Source: an uncultured Bacteroidales bacterium (GTDB lineage: Bacteria; Bacteroidota; Bacteroidia; Bacteroidales; UBA932). From it: DNA of 56,149 nt. The notes under the pieces were generated by a model. It did not search any database, was not told where the DNA came from, and was given only the letters and a program-made list of their open reading frames with translations. Both the position numbers and the translations under genes were made by a program. The stretch's first letter is position 1; every line of letters begins with the position of its first letter. The stretch covers positions 1 through 56,149 of the forward strand of contig CALVDF010000018.1 in the NCBI GenBank assembly GCA_944326245.1. Reading direction: 5' to 3'. Below, piece by piece: positions 17,751-27,344 of the stretch.

Positions 17751-19592
17751 CTATAGTAAATTGTTGACTGCATCCACCACATCCTTTACGATGAAAGGCT
17801 GTCCCTGCACCTTGTTGAGCTGGTAGTAGTGGAACTGCTGGTGCCTGGCCCTCAGATAATCCGCAAACTGACCTGAGTTGAGCTCACAGACTATGATCTT
17901 CCTGAACTTGGAAAATACCTCTTCCGTATTGAGTGGCAGGGGATTGATATAGTCAAAATGTGCCAGTGACACACTCTTGCCCTCTTTGTGGAACTCCTTG
18001 ACAGCAGTGTACAGATGGCCGAAAGTGCCGCCCCATCCTACGATCAGCACCTCTCCGCTCTCGTCACCTATGACTTTGAGAGGCGGTATGTCGCAGGCGA
18101 CATGGGCTACCTTCTTCGCTCTCATTTCGACCATGCGCTGATGGTTCTGAGGGTCTGACGAAATGACTCCTGCCGGATTCTTCTCAAGACCGCCTACACG
18201 ATGCTCGAGACCGGGGGTACCGGGCAGAGCCCATCTGCGCACATATGTTTCCGGATCCCTTTCAAACGGACAGAATTTTCCGCCGCACTCAGAGGCATCC
18301 TTTATGAACGGAGGATGTATCTCAGGCAGATCCTTCATGGAAGGAATACGCCAAGGTTCGGAGCCGTTGCCCAGGAAGCCTTCGGTGAGAAGGATTACCG
18401 GCATCATATGCTCCATGGCGAATTTTCCTGCATAGAATGCCTTCTCGAAACAGTCCGAAGGGGAATGGGCAGCCATCACCATGATGGGGCACTCACCGTT
18501 GCGTCCGTAAAGAGCCTGATTGAGGTCTGTCTGCTCGGTCTTGGTAGGGATACCTGTGGAAGGACCGCTGCGCTGCACGTCCACCAGCACAAGCGGAAGT
18601 TCAGTGATCATGGCGAGTCCCAACGCCTCCGATTTCAGGGACAGGCCGGGTCCGGATGTCGTGGTCACTGCAAAATTGCCGGCATATGCCGCACCGATGG
18701 CAGTACATATGCCTGCTATCTCGTCCTCACACTGAAGTGTCTTGGCCTTCAACTCCTTGTGAATGGCCAGCTCCTCCAGAATGGCTGTGGCCGGGGTGAT
18801 GGGATACGAACCGCAGAAAAGAGGAACGCCAGACTTTTCGGAAGCCGCGAGAAGTCCCCACGCCGTAGCCTGGTTTCCGTTGATGTTGCGGTATGTGCCT
18901 TTTTCCTGCTTTGCAGGCTGCACATAGTATGTGTTTGCTATCGCATGGATATTCGAGGCATAGTTGAAACCGTCCTTCAGCACCTTTTTGTTGGTATCGA
19001 TAAGTGCCGGTTTCTTCTTGAACTTGCGCTCGAGATACTCGAATGTATGGTCAAGTTCCTTGTTGAACATGAAGAAGCACATGCCCAAAGTGAACATGTT
19101 CTTGCATCTGACTATAGACTTCATGTCCAGTCCGCTGTCCTTCAGGCTCTCTTTTGTAAGAGTGGTTATGGGTGAGACTATGATATTACGGTCTCCTATG
19201 CCCAACTCCTCTATCGGGTTCATGGTCTTGAAACCTGCCTTCAGGATACCTTTTTCATCGAAGGCATCTTCGTCGAGAATGACGGTTGCAGTAGGTTTGG
19301 CCCACTTGGCGTTGGCCATCAGAGCTGCCGGGTTCATGGCGACAAGTACGTCGCAGAAGTCTCCCGGGGTGTTGATTTCGATGGATCCGATGTGTACCTG
19401 GAAACCGGACACACCGGAAACTGTGCCTTGAGGCGCCCGTATCTCAGCAGGATAGTCGGGGAATGTAGATATCTCGTTACCGAAAAGAGCTGACGAATCG
19501 GCAAACAGCGTACCGGTAAGCTGCATTCCGTCTCCCGAGTCACCTGCAAAACGGATCACGACATCATCTATATCAATAATCTTGTGTTGCAT
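17751..19592 (-). CDS. korA: 2-oxoglutarate (2-oxoacid):ferredoxin oxidoreductase, fused gamma-alpha subunit
   Basis: A 613-residue subunit that joins a gamma domain (about 1-190, with RFAGDSGDGMQLTG at 14-27) to the alpha, pyrimidine-binding domain (about 220-613, with GSYPITPAT and TTSGPGLSLKSEA). This fused order is common for KorA of Bacteroidota. It pairs with KorB downstream, providing the partner surface for thiamine diphosphate and CoA. A TACATTTG box at 19616-19623 lies 23 nt before the start. The terminator at about 19671-19706 separates it from the ompH-bamA unit upstream. Confidence 0.92.
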   Translation of the reverse strand: MQHKIIDIDDVVIRFAGDSGDGMQLTGTLFADSSALFGNEISTFPDYPAEIRAPQGTVSGVSGFQVHIGSIEINTPGDFCDVLVAMNPAALMANAKWAKPTATVILDEDAFDEKGILKAGFKTMNPIEELGIGDRNIIVSPITTLTKESLKDSGLDMKSIVRCKNMFTLGMCFFMFNKELDHTFEYLERKFKKKPALIDTNKKVLKDGFNYASNIHAIANTYYVQPAKQEKGTYRNINGNQATAWGLLAASEKSGVPLFCGSYPITPATAILEELAIHKELKAKTLQCEDEIAGICTAIGAAYAGNFAVTTTSGPGLSLKSEALGLAMITELPLVLVDVQRSGPSTGIPTKTEQTDLNQALYGRNGECPIMVMAAHSPSDCFEKAFYAGKFAMEHMMPVILLTEGFLGNGSEPWRIPSMKDLPEIHPPFIKDASECGGKFCPFERDPETYVRRWALPGTPGLEHRVGGLEKNPAGVISSDPQNHQRMVEMRAKKVAHVACDIPPLKVIGDESGEVLIVGWGGTFGHLYTAVKEFHKEGKSVSLAHFDYINPLPLNTEEVFSKFRKIIVCELNSGQFADYLRARHQQFHYYQLNKVQGQPFIVKDVVDAVNNLL

Positions 19593-19615
19593 ATAAGTTT
19601 GTTGATAATTTTAGA

Positions 19616-19623
19616 CAAATGTA
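19616..19623 (-). promoter_or_regulatory. -7 box for korAB
   Basis: TACATTTG on the minus strand fits TAnnTTTG, 23 nt before the korA start. A TTTG at 19638-19641 is only 14 nt further upstream, shorter than the usual spacing. Confidence 0.4.
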
Positions 19624-19670
19624 GTGATATTTCCTTACAAAACGAATTTATTTTCAAAGTATTTTATAAA

Positions 19671-19706
19671 AACTGAAAGGGCCGCTCCGCAAAAGCGGAA
19701 CGGCCC
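19671..19706 (-). terminator. Rho-independent terminator after ompH
   Basis: A 12-bp stem with one mismatch (19679-19690 with 19695-19706) and an AAAA loop is followed on the minus strand by a T-rich tract. It ends the nadK-uppS-bamA-ompH unit before korA. Confidence 0.85.
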
Positions 19707-19736
19707 ACCATTATATATATGTCACGCACAATACGG

Positions 19737-20282
19737 CTACATCTGAGGCTGAGCCTGAGGCAGGGTCTTGTCAGGAGAAATACCGAGTTCCGTCCTCACC
19801 TGATCCATAAGGTTCATGCACTGCGAAGGGTCAATATAGGGCATTACAGACTGCTCGAACACTCCTGCGAGACCGTTGGCCTTTGCTATCTTGCTGACAG
19901 CCTCAGTGGCCTTCTGCTGGATGGGGGCCATAAGCTGGTTCTGAAGATTGGAGAGATCCATCTGCGCATTCTGCTGATACTGCTGCAGACGTGCCTCAAG
20001 ATCCTTGAGTTCCTGCTCCTTGGTGGCGAGCACTGAAGGAGTCCAGTTGGCACTCATCTGCTGGTATGTGGCATACTTGGTCGTGAGCTCCTCATACATG
20101 GCATTGTAGGTAGACTGCATGTCGGCGCTCAACTTGTCAAGCTCAACGCGGGCCGAATCAGTCTCGTCCATCAGAAATATCACTTCCTGCATGTTGATGT
20201 ACCCGAACTTCGGAGCTGTCTGGGCAGATACGGTATAAACTGCCGCGAATACGCACAAGGCGAAAATTGTAATTCGTTTCAT
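19737..20282 (-). CDS. Skp/OmpH-family periplasmic chaperone
   Basis: A 181-residue secreted protein with signal peptide ending VSAQ (about residue 21). It opens with FGYINMQEVIF, typical of OmpH/Skp, followed by a long charged helical hairpin (about 40-130) rich in Ala, Gln and Glu. Skp trimers hold unfolded outer-membrane proteins on the way to the BAM complex. Its place just after bamA is conserved in many genomes and supports this role. The C-terminal tail is Gln/Pro-rich (TLPQAQPQM). A TAAATTTG box at 20325-20332, 42 nt upstream, may give it a promoter separate from bamA. Confidence 0.9.
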   Translation of the reverse strand: MKRITIFALCVFAAVYTVSAQTAPKFGYINMQEVIFLMDETDSARVELDKLSADMQSTYNAMYEELTTKYATYQQMSANWTPSVLATKEQELKDLEARLQQYQQNAQMDLSNLQNQLMAPIQQKATEAVSKIAKANGLAGVFEQSVMPYIDPSQCMNLMDQVRTELGISPDKTLPQAQPQM

Positions 20283-20324
20283 GTTATAAATTTAAATTGT
20301 AATTGTCTTTAAGGCTACAAATTG

Positions 20325-20332
20325 CAAATTTA
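20325..20332 (-). promoter_or_regulatory. -7 box upstream of ompH
   Basis: TAAATTTG on the minus strand, in the 73-bp gap between bamA and ompH, fits TAnnTTTG. I see no -33 element. Confidence 0.35.
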
Positions 20333-20355
20333 ATAATTTTTATGTTCCGATTTCA

Positions 20356-22890
20356 TCAGAACTGCTGGCCTATCACAAAATGGAAGTTTGAACCGCCCCT
20401 GCGCTCACCCTGCACAGGATCGAAGCCCCAGCCCCAATCCACTCCGAGCAGACCTATCATAGGCAGCATGACTCTGACTCCGACACCTGCGGAACGCTTA
20501 ATCTCGAACGGGTTGAAATCCCTTATGTCTTCCCAGCAGTTACCGCCTTCCAGGAAGGCCAGTACAAATATCGTCGACTGCGGCTGAAGGATTACAGGGT
20601 ACCTCAATTCCACAGTAAACTTGTCATACACGTGTCCGACGTAGATACCGTCCGCATTCATAGGGGTCAGGGAATAGTTGGGATAACCTCTCAAGGAGAT
20701 GATTTCGGATCCATAGGTATTGTAACCCGACATGCCGTCGCCACCGACCTGATAGCCCTCGAAAGGCGAATAGCCCAGATTGCGGTTGTAGTAGCCCAGA
20801 TATCCGAACTGGGCCCTCGTCATCAGGACCAGATCCCCTACGAGTCTGACGTACAGAGCACCCCTGAAAGTCCACTTATGATATTCTATCCACTTGTAGC
20901 GTTCCTGATCACTCATGGCCGCATAGTCAGTATTCTTGTTCCTGAAAGCCGAATATGGCGGTGTCAACTGCAACGAAACCAGGAAATCCGATCCCTCGCG
21001 GGGATACACCTGCTGGTCCGTGGAATTTCTCGCCAGGGTGATCTTGTAGCTTATGTTGTTGGACTTACCGGTCTCGAAAAGGAAATTGTACCCCCAGTTG
21101 TGCAGATTGTAGGTCTGCCAGCTGAGCTCGTGGTACAGGACAAAATAGTTGTCAGGCCATTTGAGACGGCTTCCCAGGGATGCGGCTATGCCGTACACCT
21201 CGAAATACTCGTCAGTGTTGTTGATCTGGTACCAATAGTAGGAATTGGTCTGACGGGTGTAGTAGCCTGAAAGGTTGAAGGATGTAGGCTTCTTCCCGAA
21301 AAGCCACGGTTCTATGAAATTGATGGAACCGGCCGTATAATAGGTACCGTTGGTCTGGAACCTAAGGGACAGGGTCTGCGCATCGCCCAACGGAACCGGC
21401 CGCCATGCCCCCTTCTTGAATATACGTCTGAGGGAAAAGTTGTTGAAGCTCACACCTACCGTTCCCACAAAGGAATAGCCTCCCCATCCGCCTGAGAGCT
21501 CAAACTGGGAGTTGGGCTTCTCGGCAACGTTGTACGTGATGTCCACCGTGTTGTTGAGCTGGTCAGGAATCACGGAATAGCCGCGGGTGTGGTCCAGAGC
21601 CTGTTCCGGGTCGAAATTGCCCATGGATGCGATTTCCCTTAACGAGCGTTCGAGCATGGACTGGCTGTACAGGTATCCGGGTTTTGTAAATATCTGGCGG
21701 CGCACCACCCTTTCATTCGTTATGGTGTTGCCGCTGACGATTATCTTGTTGAATGTCGCCGGCTTTCCTTCCACCATCCTCAGCTCCACATCCACGGAAT
21801 CCCCTACAATACTGGTTTCAACGGGGACTATATTGAAGAATATGTATCCCTGGTCGGCATACAGTGTATGGATATCCATAAACTCCTTCTTGGGATCTCC
21901 GAAAAGCCTCTTCTCCAGATTGACGACGTCGTATACGTCACCTTTTTTTATCATAAGTATCTCACTGAGCTGATCGGAAGTGTACAGGGAATTGCCGGTC
22001 CACGTTATATTTCTGAAGTAGTACCGCTTGCCTTCGTCTATGACGAACGTAATGCCCAGCCTGTCCGGTTCCACGTAATAAATGGAATCCTTCACTATCC
22101 TGGCATCCCTGAAACCGGCCTCATTGAAAGCACTTATCAGTGACTGCTTATCGGTCTCATACTCTTTCTCATTGAATTTCTTTGACTTGAAGATATTCCT
22201 CAGACGCATGTCCCTGGTCTTTGCCATCGATCCTACCAGTTTACCCTCAGGGACATGGTCGTTCCCGACAAACTTTATGGTCTTTATCTTCACCTTATTC
22301 TTGCGGTCGACCTTGAACGTTACACGTACTGCGTTGTTGACCGCCGTATCGTTGACCTGGATGACATCCACGTCGGCATTGATGAATCCCTTCTCCTTAT
22401 AATAATTCTTGATTATCTCGACAGACGAACGTATAAGGTAGTCCGACAGGGGCACGGCACGCCTCAGGCTCAAACGGTCCTGCAGCTCTGTCTGCTCAGA
22501 GTTCTTCACCCCCTGGAAGCTCCATCTGGACACCCTGGGACGCTCTTTCAGGACCAGGGCCAGATACACAGTGTCCCTTCCCGCAGACATCGAATCAATA
22601 TTGAGGGCAACATCCGAAAAATGTTTCTGGGCCCATAATCTGTTGATTATATCCGACGTCTGGCTACTTGGTATGACTATCTTCATTCCCTCCCTCAATC
22701 CTGCTATCGCCAGAATCTGCTGCTGCCCCTGAAACTGCATTCCCTCGACCTTCACGCCGCCCACGACATACTCCTGTGGCTTGGAATAGTCCACAATATA
22801 CCTTGTCGATGTCGATGCAGGTTGCTGGGCATACAGGCTGCCGACCATGAAAAGCAGCAGGACAGGAAGTAGTAACCTTTTCACCTTCAT
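20356..22890 (-). CDS. bamA: Outer-membrane protein assembly factor BamA
   Basis: The 844-residue Omp85-family protein has a signal peptide (cleavage near SLYAQ, residue 22). Five POTRA-type periplasmic repeats follow (about 40-440, for example VGGVKVEGMQF and RNITWTGNSLYTSDQL), then a 16-strand barrel ending in VIGQQF. BamA is the core of the machine that folds and inserts outer-membrane barrels such as the SusC and PorV-like proteins. The family loop motif VRGY appears here as SLRGYPNYS in the last third. It overlaps uppS by 4 bp (ATGA), so the two are translationally coupled, and it is followed by ompH. BamD is encoded at 34.1 kb. Confidence 0.96.
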   Translation of the reverse strand: MKVKRLLLPVLLLFMVGSLYAQQPASTSTRYIVDYSKPQEYVVGGVKVEGMQFQGQQQILAIAGLREGMKIVIPSSQTSDIINRLWAQKHFSDVALNIDSMSAGRDTVYLALVLKERPRVSRWSFQGVKNSEQTELQDRLSLRRAVPLSDYLIRSSVEIIKNYYKEKGFINADVDVIQVNDTAVNNAVRVTFKVDRKNKVKIKTIKFVGNDHVPEGKLVGSMAKTRDMRLRNIFKSKKFNEKEYETDKQSLISAFNEAGFRDARIVKDSIYYVEPDRLGITFVIDEGKRYYFRNITWTGNSLYTSDQLSEILMIKKGDVYDVVNLEKRLFGDPKKEFMDIHTLYADQGYIFFNIVPVETSIVGDSVDVELRMVEGKPATFNKIIVSGNTITNERVVRRQIFTKPGYLYSQSMLERSLREIASMGNFDPEQALDHTRGYSVIPDQLNNTVDITYNVAEKPNSQFELSGGWGGYSFVGTVGVSFNNFSLRRIFKKGAWRPVPLGDAQTLSLRFQTNGTYYTAGSINFIEPWLFGKKPTSFNLSGYYTRQTNSYYWYQINNTDEYFEVYGIAASLGSRLKWPDNYFVLYHELSWQTYNLHNWGYNFLFETGKSNNISYKITLARNSTDQQVYPREGSDFLVSLQLTPPYSAFRNKNTDYAAMSDQERYKWIEYHKWTFRGALYVRLVGDLVLMTRAQFGYLGYYNRNLGYSPFEGYQVGGDGMSGYNTYGSEIISLRGYPNYSLTPMNADGIYVGHVYDKFTVELRYPVILQPQSTIFVLAFLEGGNCWEDIRDFNPFEIKRSAGVGVRVMLPMIGLLGVDWGWGFDPVQGERRGGSNFHFVIGQQF

Positions 22891-23597
22891 TTGGAGTCGT
22901 TGTTTTCTTGAGTAATCTGGTCGCCTGTCTTTCCGAAACGTCTCTGGCGGGAGGCGAACTCGTCAAGAGCTTGACGGAACTGGTTTTTGCGAAAATCGGG
23001 CCAAAACGTGTCGGTGAAGTAAAATTCGGTATACGCACACTGCCACAGCAGGAAATTGCTGATACGCTGTTCTCCGCTCGTACGGATAAGCAGGTCCGGA
23101 TCCGGTATGCCGGCCGTCGCAAGGAAATCCTGGAACCGGCCTTGAGGCGCTCCCGCAGCAGCCCACGCTGCCGCTGCCTGTTCTATATCCCAGCGGCCGC
23201 TGTAGCTCAGAAAAACGACCAGAGTCAATCCTGTGTTGGCTGATGTCCCGGCCATGGCCTCGTCTATGTCACGGTTCAAGTCTGCCGACAGGCGGCTGCG
23301 GTTACCCACCACCATAAACCGTATGTTGTTTTTTTCGAACGTTGTTTTTTCCTCCAGTATAGACTTGGCCATAAGGTGCATCAGTTCCGTCACCTCTGCC
23401 TCCGGCCTCGCCCAGTTCTCCTCCGAGAATGCAAACAGGCTAAGGTAGTCTATGCCTGCCTCCACCGCATACTCCGCACACGCCCTCACACTTTCGGTCC
23501 CTTCGTAGTGCCCGAAAATCCTCTCCTTGCCTCTCTGCTTGGCCCAGCGGCCGTTGCCGTCCATTATTATCGCCACATGCTTTGGTGTCATATCCAT
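22887..23597 (-). CDS. uppS: Undecaprenyl diphosphate synthase (cis-prenyltransferase)
   Basis: A cytoplasmic 236-residue enzyme that adds isopentenyl units to farnesyl diphosphate to make the C55 lipid carrier for peptidoglycan and O-antigen synthesis. The signature HVAIIMDGNGRWA contains the catalytic Asp13. The downstream SFSEENW-type motif (LFAFSEENWARP) and the C-terminal PDLLIRTSGEQRISNFLLWQ are intact. The length is standard. It lies 15 bp after nadK and overlaps bamA by 4 bp. Confidence 0.97.
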   Translation of the reverse strand: MDMTPKHVAIIMDGNGRWAKQRGKERIFGHYEGTESVRACAEYAVEAGIDYLSLFAFSEENWARPEAEVTELMHLMAKSILEEKTTFEKNNIRFMVVGNRSRLSADLNRDIDEAMAGTSANTGLTLVVFLSYSGRWDIEQAAAAWAAAGAPQGRFQDFLATAGIPDPDLLIRTSGEQRISNFLLWQCAYTEFYFTDTFWPDFRKNQFRQALDEFASRQRRFGKTGDQITQENNDSK

Positions 23598-23612
23598 ATA
23601 ATTTGATATTCT

Positions 23613-24518
23613 TTACTTTATTTCATTCCTGCGGTCCTCCCCCCACAGCAGCTTTTCATTCAGAGCCTCGAAAAACCCGTCTCTGCCGAAGCCCACACAC
23701 GACAGCGTAAAGGGAGCCTTTCTGACGGTTATCCTGGTATCTTCGCCGATATCGGCAGAGCGGTTGTCGGCAGAAATCATCGTCCTGTGCCCTCCCGAAC
23801 GGATTACCACCTCAATCTCGGAAGTATCCGGAACAATCAGCGGACGCACATTGAGATTGTGGGGGGCCATCGGGGTAATGATAAACACCGACGAGTGGGG
23901 AACGACCACAGGACCGCCTACGCTCAATGAATAGGCAGTCGACCCGGTCGGGGTCGCTATCAACAGGCCGTCAGCCCAATAGGTAGGAATCCTCATGCCG
24001 TCTATACTCACCTCTATTCCTATCATGTACGGCCCGGAACGCTGCAGGGTAATCTCATTGAGGGCATAGGGATACAGCCCGGAAGGCATACCGCCGTAAG
24101 ATACTTCCAGCAGGCTTCTGCGCTCCACGACATAGTCTCCTGCTATCATCCTGTCCACTATGCCGCATCCGGCGTCACCTCTTCCGGCTGAAGTCAGGAA
24201 GCCGAGCCGCCCGAAATTGATGCCTGCAACCGGTATTCCGCTGTCTCCCGCGACCGTAAGCGCACTGAGGAAGGTCCCGTCACCTCCAAGGGAAAGTATG
24301 ATGTCCACATTGTCCGGAAGATCGCCGGCCCCGGAGAACTCTGCTGCAGGTGCCGGAATACCGATTCCGCGCAGACGCAGGCTCTCGGCCAGGGCAGTAC
24401 AGCAGGACACCCTTACCCCTCTTCGGGAAAGGTGCTCCAGCAGAACTCTCATCCTTTTTTCGGCATCCTGGCCGAAATTCCGGCCATACAAGGCGAAATG
24501 CATCTCTTTTTCAGTCAT
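23613..24518 (-). CDS. nadK: NAD kinase
   Basis: A 301-residue enzyme that phosphorylates NAD to NADP. It shows the core motif GGDGTFL (78-84), NFGRLGFLT (about 101-109) and the NAD-binding GSTAYSLSVGGPVV. Its NADPH pool would serve the glutamate dehydrogenase encoded nearby. It leads the minus-strand unit nadK-uppS-bamA-ompH and is divergent from the plus-strand OmpH-like gene at 24638. The length agrees with bacterial NadK. Confidence 0.96.
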   Translation of the reverse strand: MTEKEMHFALYGRNFGQDAEKRMRVLLEHLSRRGVRVSCCTALAESLRLRGIGIPAPAAEFSGAGDLPDNVDIILSLGGDGTFLSALTVAGDSGIPVAGINFGRLGFLTSAGRGDAGCGIVDRMIAGDYVVERRSLLEVSYGGMPSGLYPYALNEITLQRSGPYMIGIEVSIDGMRIPTYWADGLLIATPTGSTAYSLSVGGPVVVPHSSVFIITPMAPHNLNVRPLIVPDTSEIEVVIRSGGHRTMISADNRSADIGEDTRITVRKAPFTLSCVGFGRDGFFEALNEKLLWGEDRRNEIK

Positions 24519-24578
24519 CGGAAGGTGAAACAGATTGCAAATATTGTGATTTTATTTTAAAAAAAAGCAGATTATATA

Positions 24579-24586
24579 TAAATTTG
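24579..24586 (+). promoter_or_regulatory. -7 box for the second OmpH-like gene
   Basis: TAAATTTG on the plus strand, 51 nt before the start at 24638, in the divergent gap to nadK. It fits TAnnTTTG; no -33 element stands out. Confidence 0.4.
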
Positions 24587-24637
24587 TGTGTTTTTTGAAT
24601 TGTTACAGTTACACTAACGTTTTAGCAAAATTCACTT

Positions 24638-25246
24638 ATGAAGAAAGCCAATCTCATCATCAACATCGTACTGATCGTTGCGGTAGCAGCATTATTCGTA
24701 CTTCACTTCACGGACTGCGGAAAAGTTTCAACAGCCCAGAACACTTCAGGAGAAAGTACGGCAGTTTCCAAGGGAGACATCGTATACATCAACCTCGACA
24801 CTCTTGTCAACCAGTTCGACATGTACAACGATCTCCGTTCGGAACTTCAGGGCAAGTTCAGTGCTATAGAGAATGATCTGAACAAGCAGGGAAGAGCTCT
24901 CCAGAACGACATACAGAGCTTCCAGGAAAAGATGCAGAAAGGTCTGCTCACCCGCTCGCAGGCTGAGAGCATGAACAATGACCTGGCTCAGCGCGACCAG
25001 GACCTGCGCAATCTCACCATACAGAAACAGAACGAGATACAGGAAGAAGAAAGTGTCATGTACAACAAGGTGATGGACGCAATCACCACCTACGTGGCAA
25101 AATACAATCAGGAGAAGCAGTACTCTCTGATACTTACCACCACAGCAGCCACGACTACTGTAATAAACGGTTCGGAAGCACTGGATATCACACAGGAAAT
25201 CCTGGAAGGTCTCAACTCCGAATACATCAGGAACAGAAACAAATAG
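24638..25246 (+). CDS. Membrane-anchored OmpH/Skp-like coiled-coil protein
   Basis: A 202-residue protein whose N-terminal hydrophobic helix (about 5-23) can act as an uncleaved anchor or signal. Then comes IVYINLDTLVNQFDM, a version of the Skp opening strand, followed by a long charged coiled coil (about 60-150, rich in Gln, Asn, Asp and Glu). The end (YSLILTTTAATTTVI) resembles Skp's beta core. It is a second Skp-like protein in this window; unlike the one after bamA it appears to stay membrane-anchored. It is followed 6 bp later by a glycosyltransferase. A chaperone role is inferred from fold. Confidence 0.75.
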   Translation: MKKANLIINIVLIVAVAALFVLHFTDCGKVSTAQNTSGESTAVSKGDIVYINLDTLVNQFDMYNDLRSELQGKFSAIENDLNKQGRALQNDIQSFQEKMQKGLLTRSQAESMNNDLAQRDQDLRNLTIQKQNEIQEEESVMYNKVMDAITTYVAKYNQEKQYSLILTTTAATTTVINGSEALDITQEILEGLNSEYIRNRNK

Positions 25247-25252
25247 CAGCCA

Positions 25253-26371
25253 TTGAGAATCGCAATACTATCGTGTTTCCCGCCTTATCGCGGAGGCATC
25301 TCCCAGTTCAACACCTCTCTGTATCAGGAGCTGTCCGGGGAGAACACGGTGGCTGCATTCAATTTCAAAAGGCAGTACCCCGAATTCCTGTTTCCGGGGA
25401 AGACCCAATACATTGAAGACGGCACCCACATTCCGTTTACGGGTGAGAGGGTCCTGGACACAGCCAACCCGCTCACATACATTACCACAGCAAGGAAAAT
25501 CAGGGAATGGAAGCCCGACATGCTCCTTATGCGCTACTGGATGCCCTACTTTGCCCCTTCACAGGGCTACGTCGCGCGTCACATGGGACCGGAATGCAAG
25601 GTCATATCCATACTGGACAACGTGGTACCGCACGAAAGGCATTTCTTCGACAGATTCCTGACATCCTACTATATAAAAGGTCACGACGGTTTCGTAGTCC
25701 TTTGCAATGCCGTAAGGGATGACCTGCTTCGCATCGCACCGGATGCGAAGTACATTGTCTCCCCGCATCCCATATACTCCAACTTCGGGGACAAGGTCCC
25801 GCGTCTCCAGGCCATGAAGAAACTCGGACTTGACCCTGGGAAAAAGACCCTGCTTTTCTTCGGACTGATAAGGGAATACAAAGGTCTGGACATCCTCCTG
25901 GAAGCATTTGCCTCTCTTGACGACACATATCAACTGGTGGTTGCCGGAGAACCTTACGGTTCTTTCGACAAGTACTCGAAAATCATAGGGCAAATCCCGG
26001 GACGCGACCGCATCCATCTGTTTACCCGATTCATCGGTGACAGTGAAGTCGCCGGATTTTTCTGCGCTTCCGATCTGTGCGTACTTCCGTACAGATCAGC
26101 TACCCAGAGCGGAATAAGCTCCATCGCATACCATTTCGACCTGCCGATGGTCACGACCGCAGTAGGCGGGCTCAAAGAGATGATAGGAGACTCGGGCACG
26201 GGAATTGTAACAGAAAGTGTCACTCCTGAAGCGATACGCGAAGCCATAGAGAGGTTCTTTTCCAGCGCGGATATCCGCCGCAGCTGCATGGAAGCCATTG
26301 CCATGGAGAAAGACAGGCTCTCCTGGTCCAGGTTCTGCTCGCGGCTGCTGGATTTTTACAAACGGTTATAA
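25253..26371 (+). CDS. Glycosyltransferase, GT-B fold (GT4-like)
   Basis: A 372-residue protein that appears to start at TTG (25253): the frame opens [19 protein letters not shown], a normal GT4 beginning with the Gly-Gly sugar-nucleotide loop, and no usable ATG lies nearby. The C-terminal half carries the donor-site pattern, with [22 protein letters not shown] and later [19 protein letters not shown], where GT4 enzymes usually have an E-x7-E pattern. It probably builds a cell-surface polysaccharide or glycoprotein glycan. Acceptor and sugar cannot be told. It follows the OmpH-like gene by 6 bp and precedes purC by 19 bp. Confidence 0.85.
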   Translation: MRIAILSCFPPYRGGISQFNTSLYQELSGENTVAAFNFKRQYPEFLFPGKTQYIEDGTHIPFTGERVLDTANPLTYITTARKIREWKPDMLLMRYWMPYFAPSQGYVARHMGPECKVISILDNVVPHERHFFDRFLTSYYIKGHDGFVVLCNAVRDDLLRIAPDAKYIVSPHPIYSNFGDKVPRLQAMKKLGLDPGKKTLLFFGLIREYKGLDILLEAFASLDDTYQLVVAGEPYGSFDKYSKIIGQIPGRDRIHLFTRFIGDSEVAGFFCASDLCVLPYRSATQSGISSIAYHFDLPMVTTAVGGLKEMIGDSGTGIVTESVTPEAIREAIERFFSSADIRRSCMEAIAMEKDRLSWSRFCSRLLDFYKRL

Positions 26372-26390
26372 CAAAAAGCAATTACATATC

Positions 26391-27344
26391 ATGAAAGCAA
26401 TTACTCAGACCGCATTCAACTTCAATCATCAGACGGGCAAATACGAAGGAAAAGTCCGCGATGTCTACACCATAGATGACAGCTACATCGTCATGATCGC
26501 AACCGACAGGATCTCTGCATTCGATGTAATACTGCCGAAAGGTATTCCCTACAAAGGACAGGTCCTCAATCAGATAGCCTCCATGTTCCTGGATGCCACA
26601 CAGGACATCGTCCAGAACTGGAAGATAGCCTCACCGGATCCGATGGTGACTGTAGGATACAAGTGTCAGGGACTGCCCATTGAGATGATCGTAAGAGGAT
26701 ACCTCACAGGCAGCTCGTGGAGGGCATACAAGAACGGTGCACGGCAGATCTGCGGAGTTCCCATCCCTGACGGAATGCGCGAGCACCAGAAGTTCGAGCA
26801 TCCCATCATCACCCCCACTACAAAGGCCGAAATAGGCACGCACGACGAGGATATCTCCAAAGAGGAAATAATCAGACGCGGACTGGTCTCTGCTGAAGAC
26901 TACGCAAAGCTCGAAGACTATGCCCTAAGGCTCTTCCAAAGGGGCACTGAGATGGCCGCAGAAAGAGGTCTCATACTGGTGGACACCAAGTATGAATTCG
27001 GAAAACGCAACGGTGAGATCTACCTTATCGACGAGATACATACTCCGGATTCCTCACGCTACTTCTATGCCGACGGCTACGAGGAAAGGTTCGCTAAGGG
27101 AGAACAGCAGAGGCAGCTCTCCAAGGAGTTCGTGCGCGAATGGCTCATGGCCAACGGATTCAGCGGCCAGGCCGGACAGAAAGTCCCTGAAATGACAGAC
27201 GAAATCGTCCGCAGCATATCAGAAAGGTACATAGAGCTCTACGAACATATTACAGGACACAGGTTCGAACCTGCGGAATACGGGGATGACCCTTACGCCC
27301 GCATCGAGTCCAATATAACCAACCTTCTTGCAAGACTGGTATGA
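26391..27344 (+). CDS. purC: SAICAR synthetase (phosphoribosylaminoimidazole-succinocarboxamide synthase)
   Basis: A 317-residue purine-pathway enzyme that ligates aspartate to CAIR with ATP. The start at 26391 ([11 protein letters not shown]) is chosen because the longer frame upstream lies inside the glycosyltransferase gene. Signatures include [11 protein letters not shown] (near residue 18), DRISAFDV, the stretch [13 protein letters not shown] and VDTKYEFG. The length matches the longer PurC of Bacteroidota. The gene overlaps the next one by 4 bp (ATGA). Confidence 0.96.
   Translation: MKAITQTAFNFNHQTGKYEGKVRDVYTIDDSYIVMIATDRISAFDVILPKGIPYKGQVLNQIASMFLDATQDIVQNWKIASPDPMVTVGYKCQGLPIEMIVRGYLTGSSWRAYKNGARQICGVPIPDGMREHQKFEHPIITPTTKAEIGTHDEDISKEEIIRRGLVSAEDYAKLEDYALRLFQRGTEMAAERGLILVDTKYEFGKRNGEIYLIDEIHTPDSSRYFYADGYEERFAKGEQQRQLSKEFVREWLMANGFSGQAGQKVPEMTDEIVRSISERYIELYEHITGHRFEPAEYGDDPYARIESNITNLLARLV

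Noticed and set aside
18201..19175. A 324-codon plus-strand frame antisense to korA
   Set aside because: It is inside a clear KorA gene and shows no recognisable motif; composition is that of a shadow frame.
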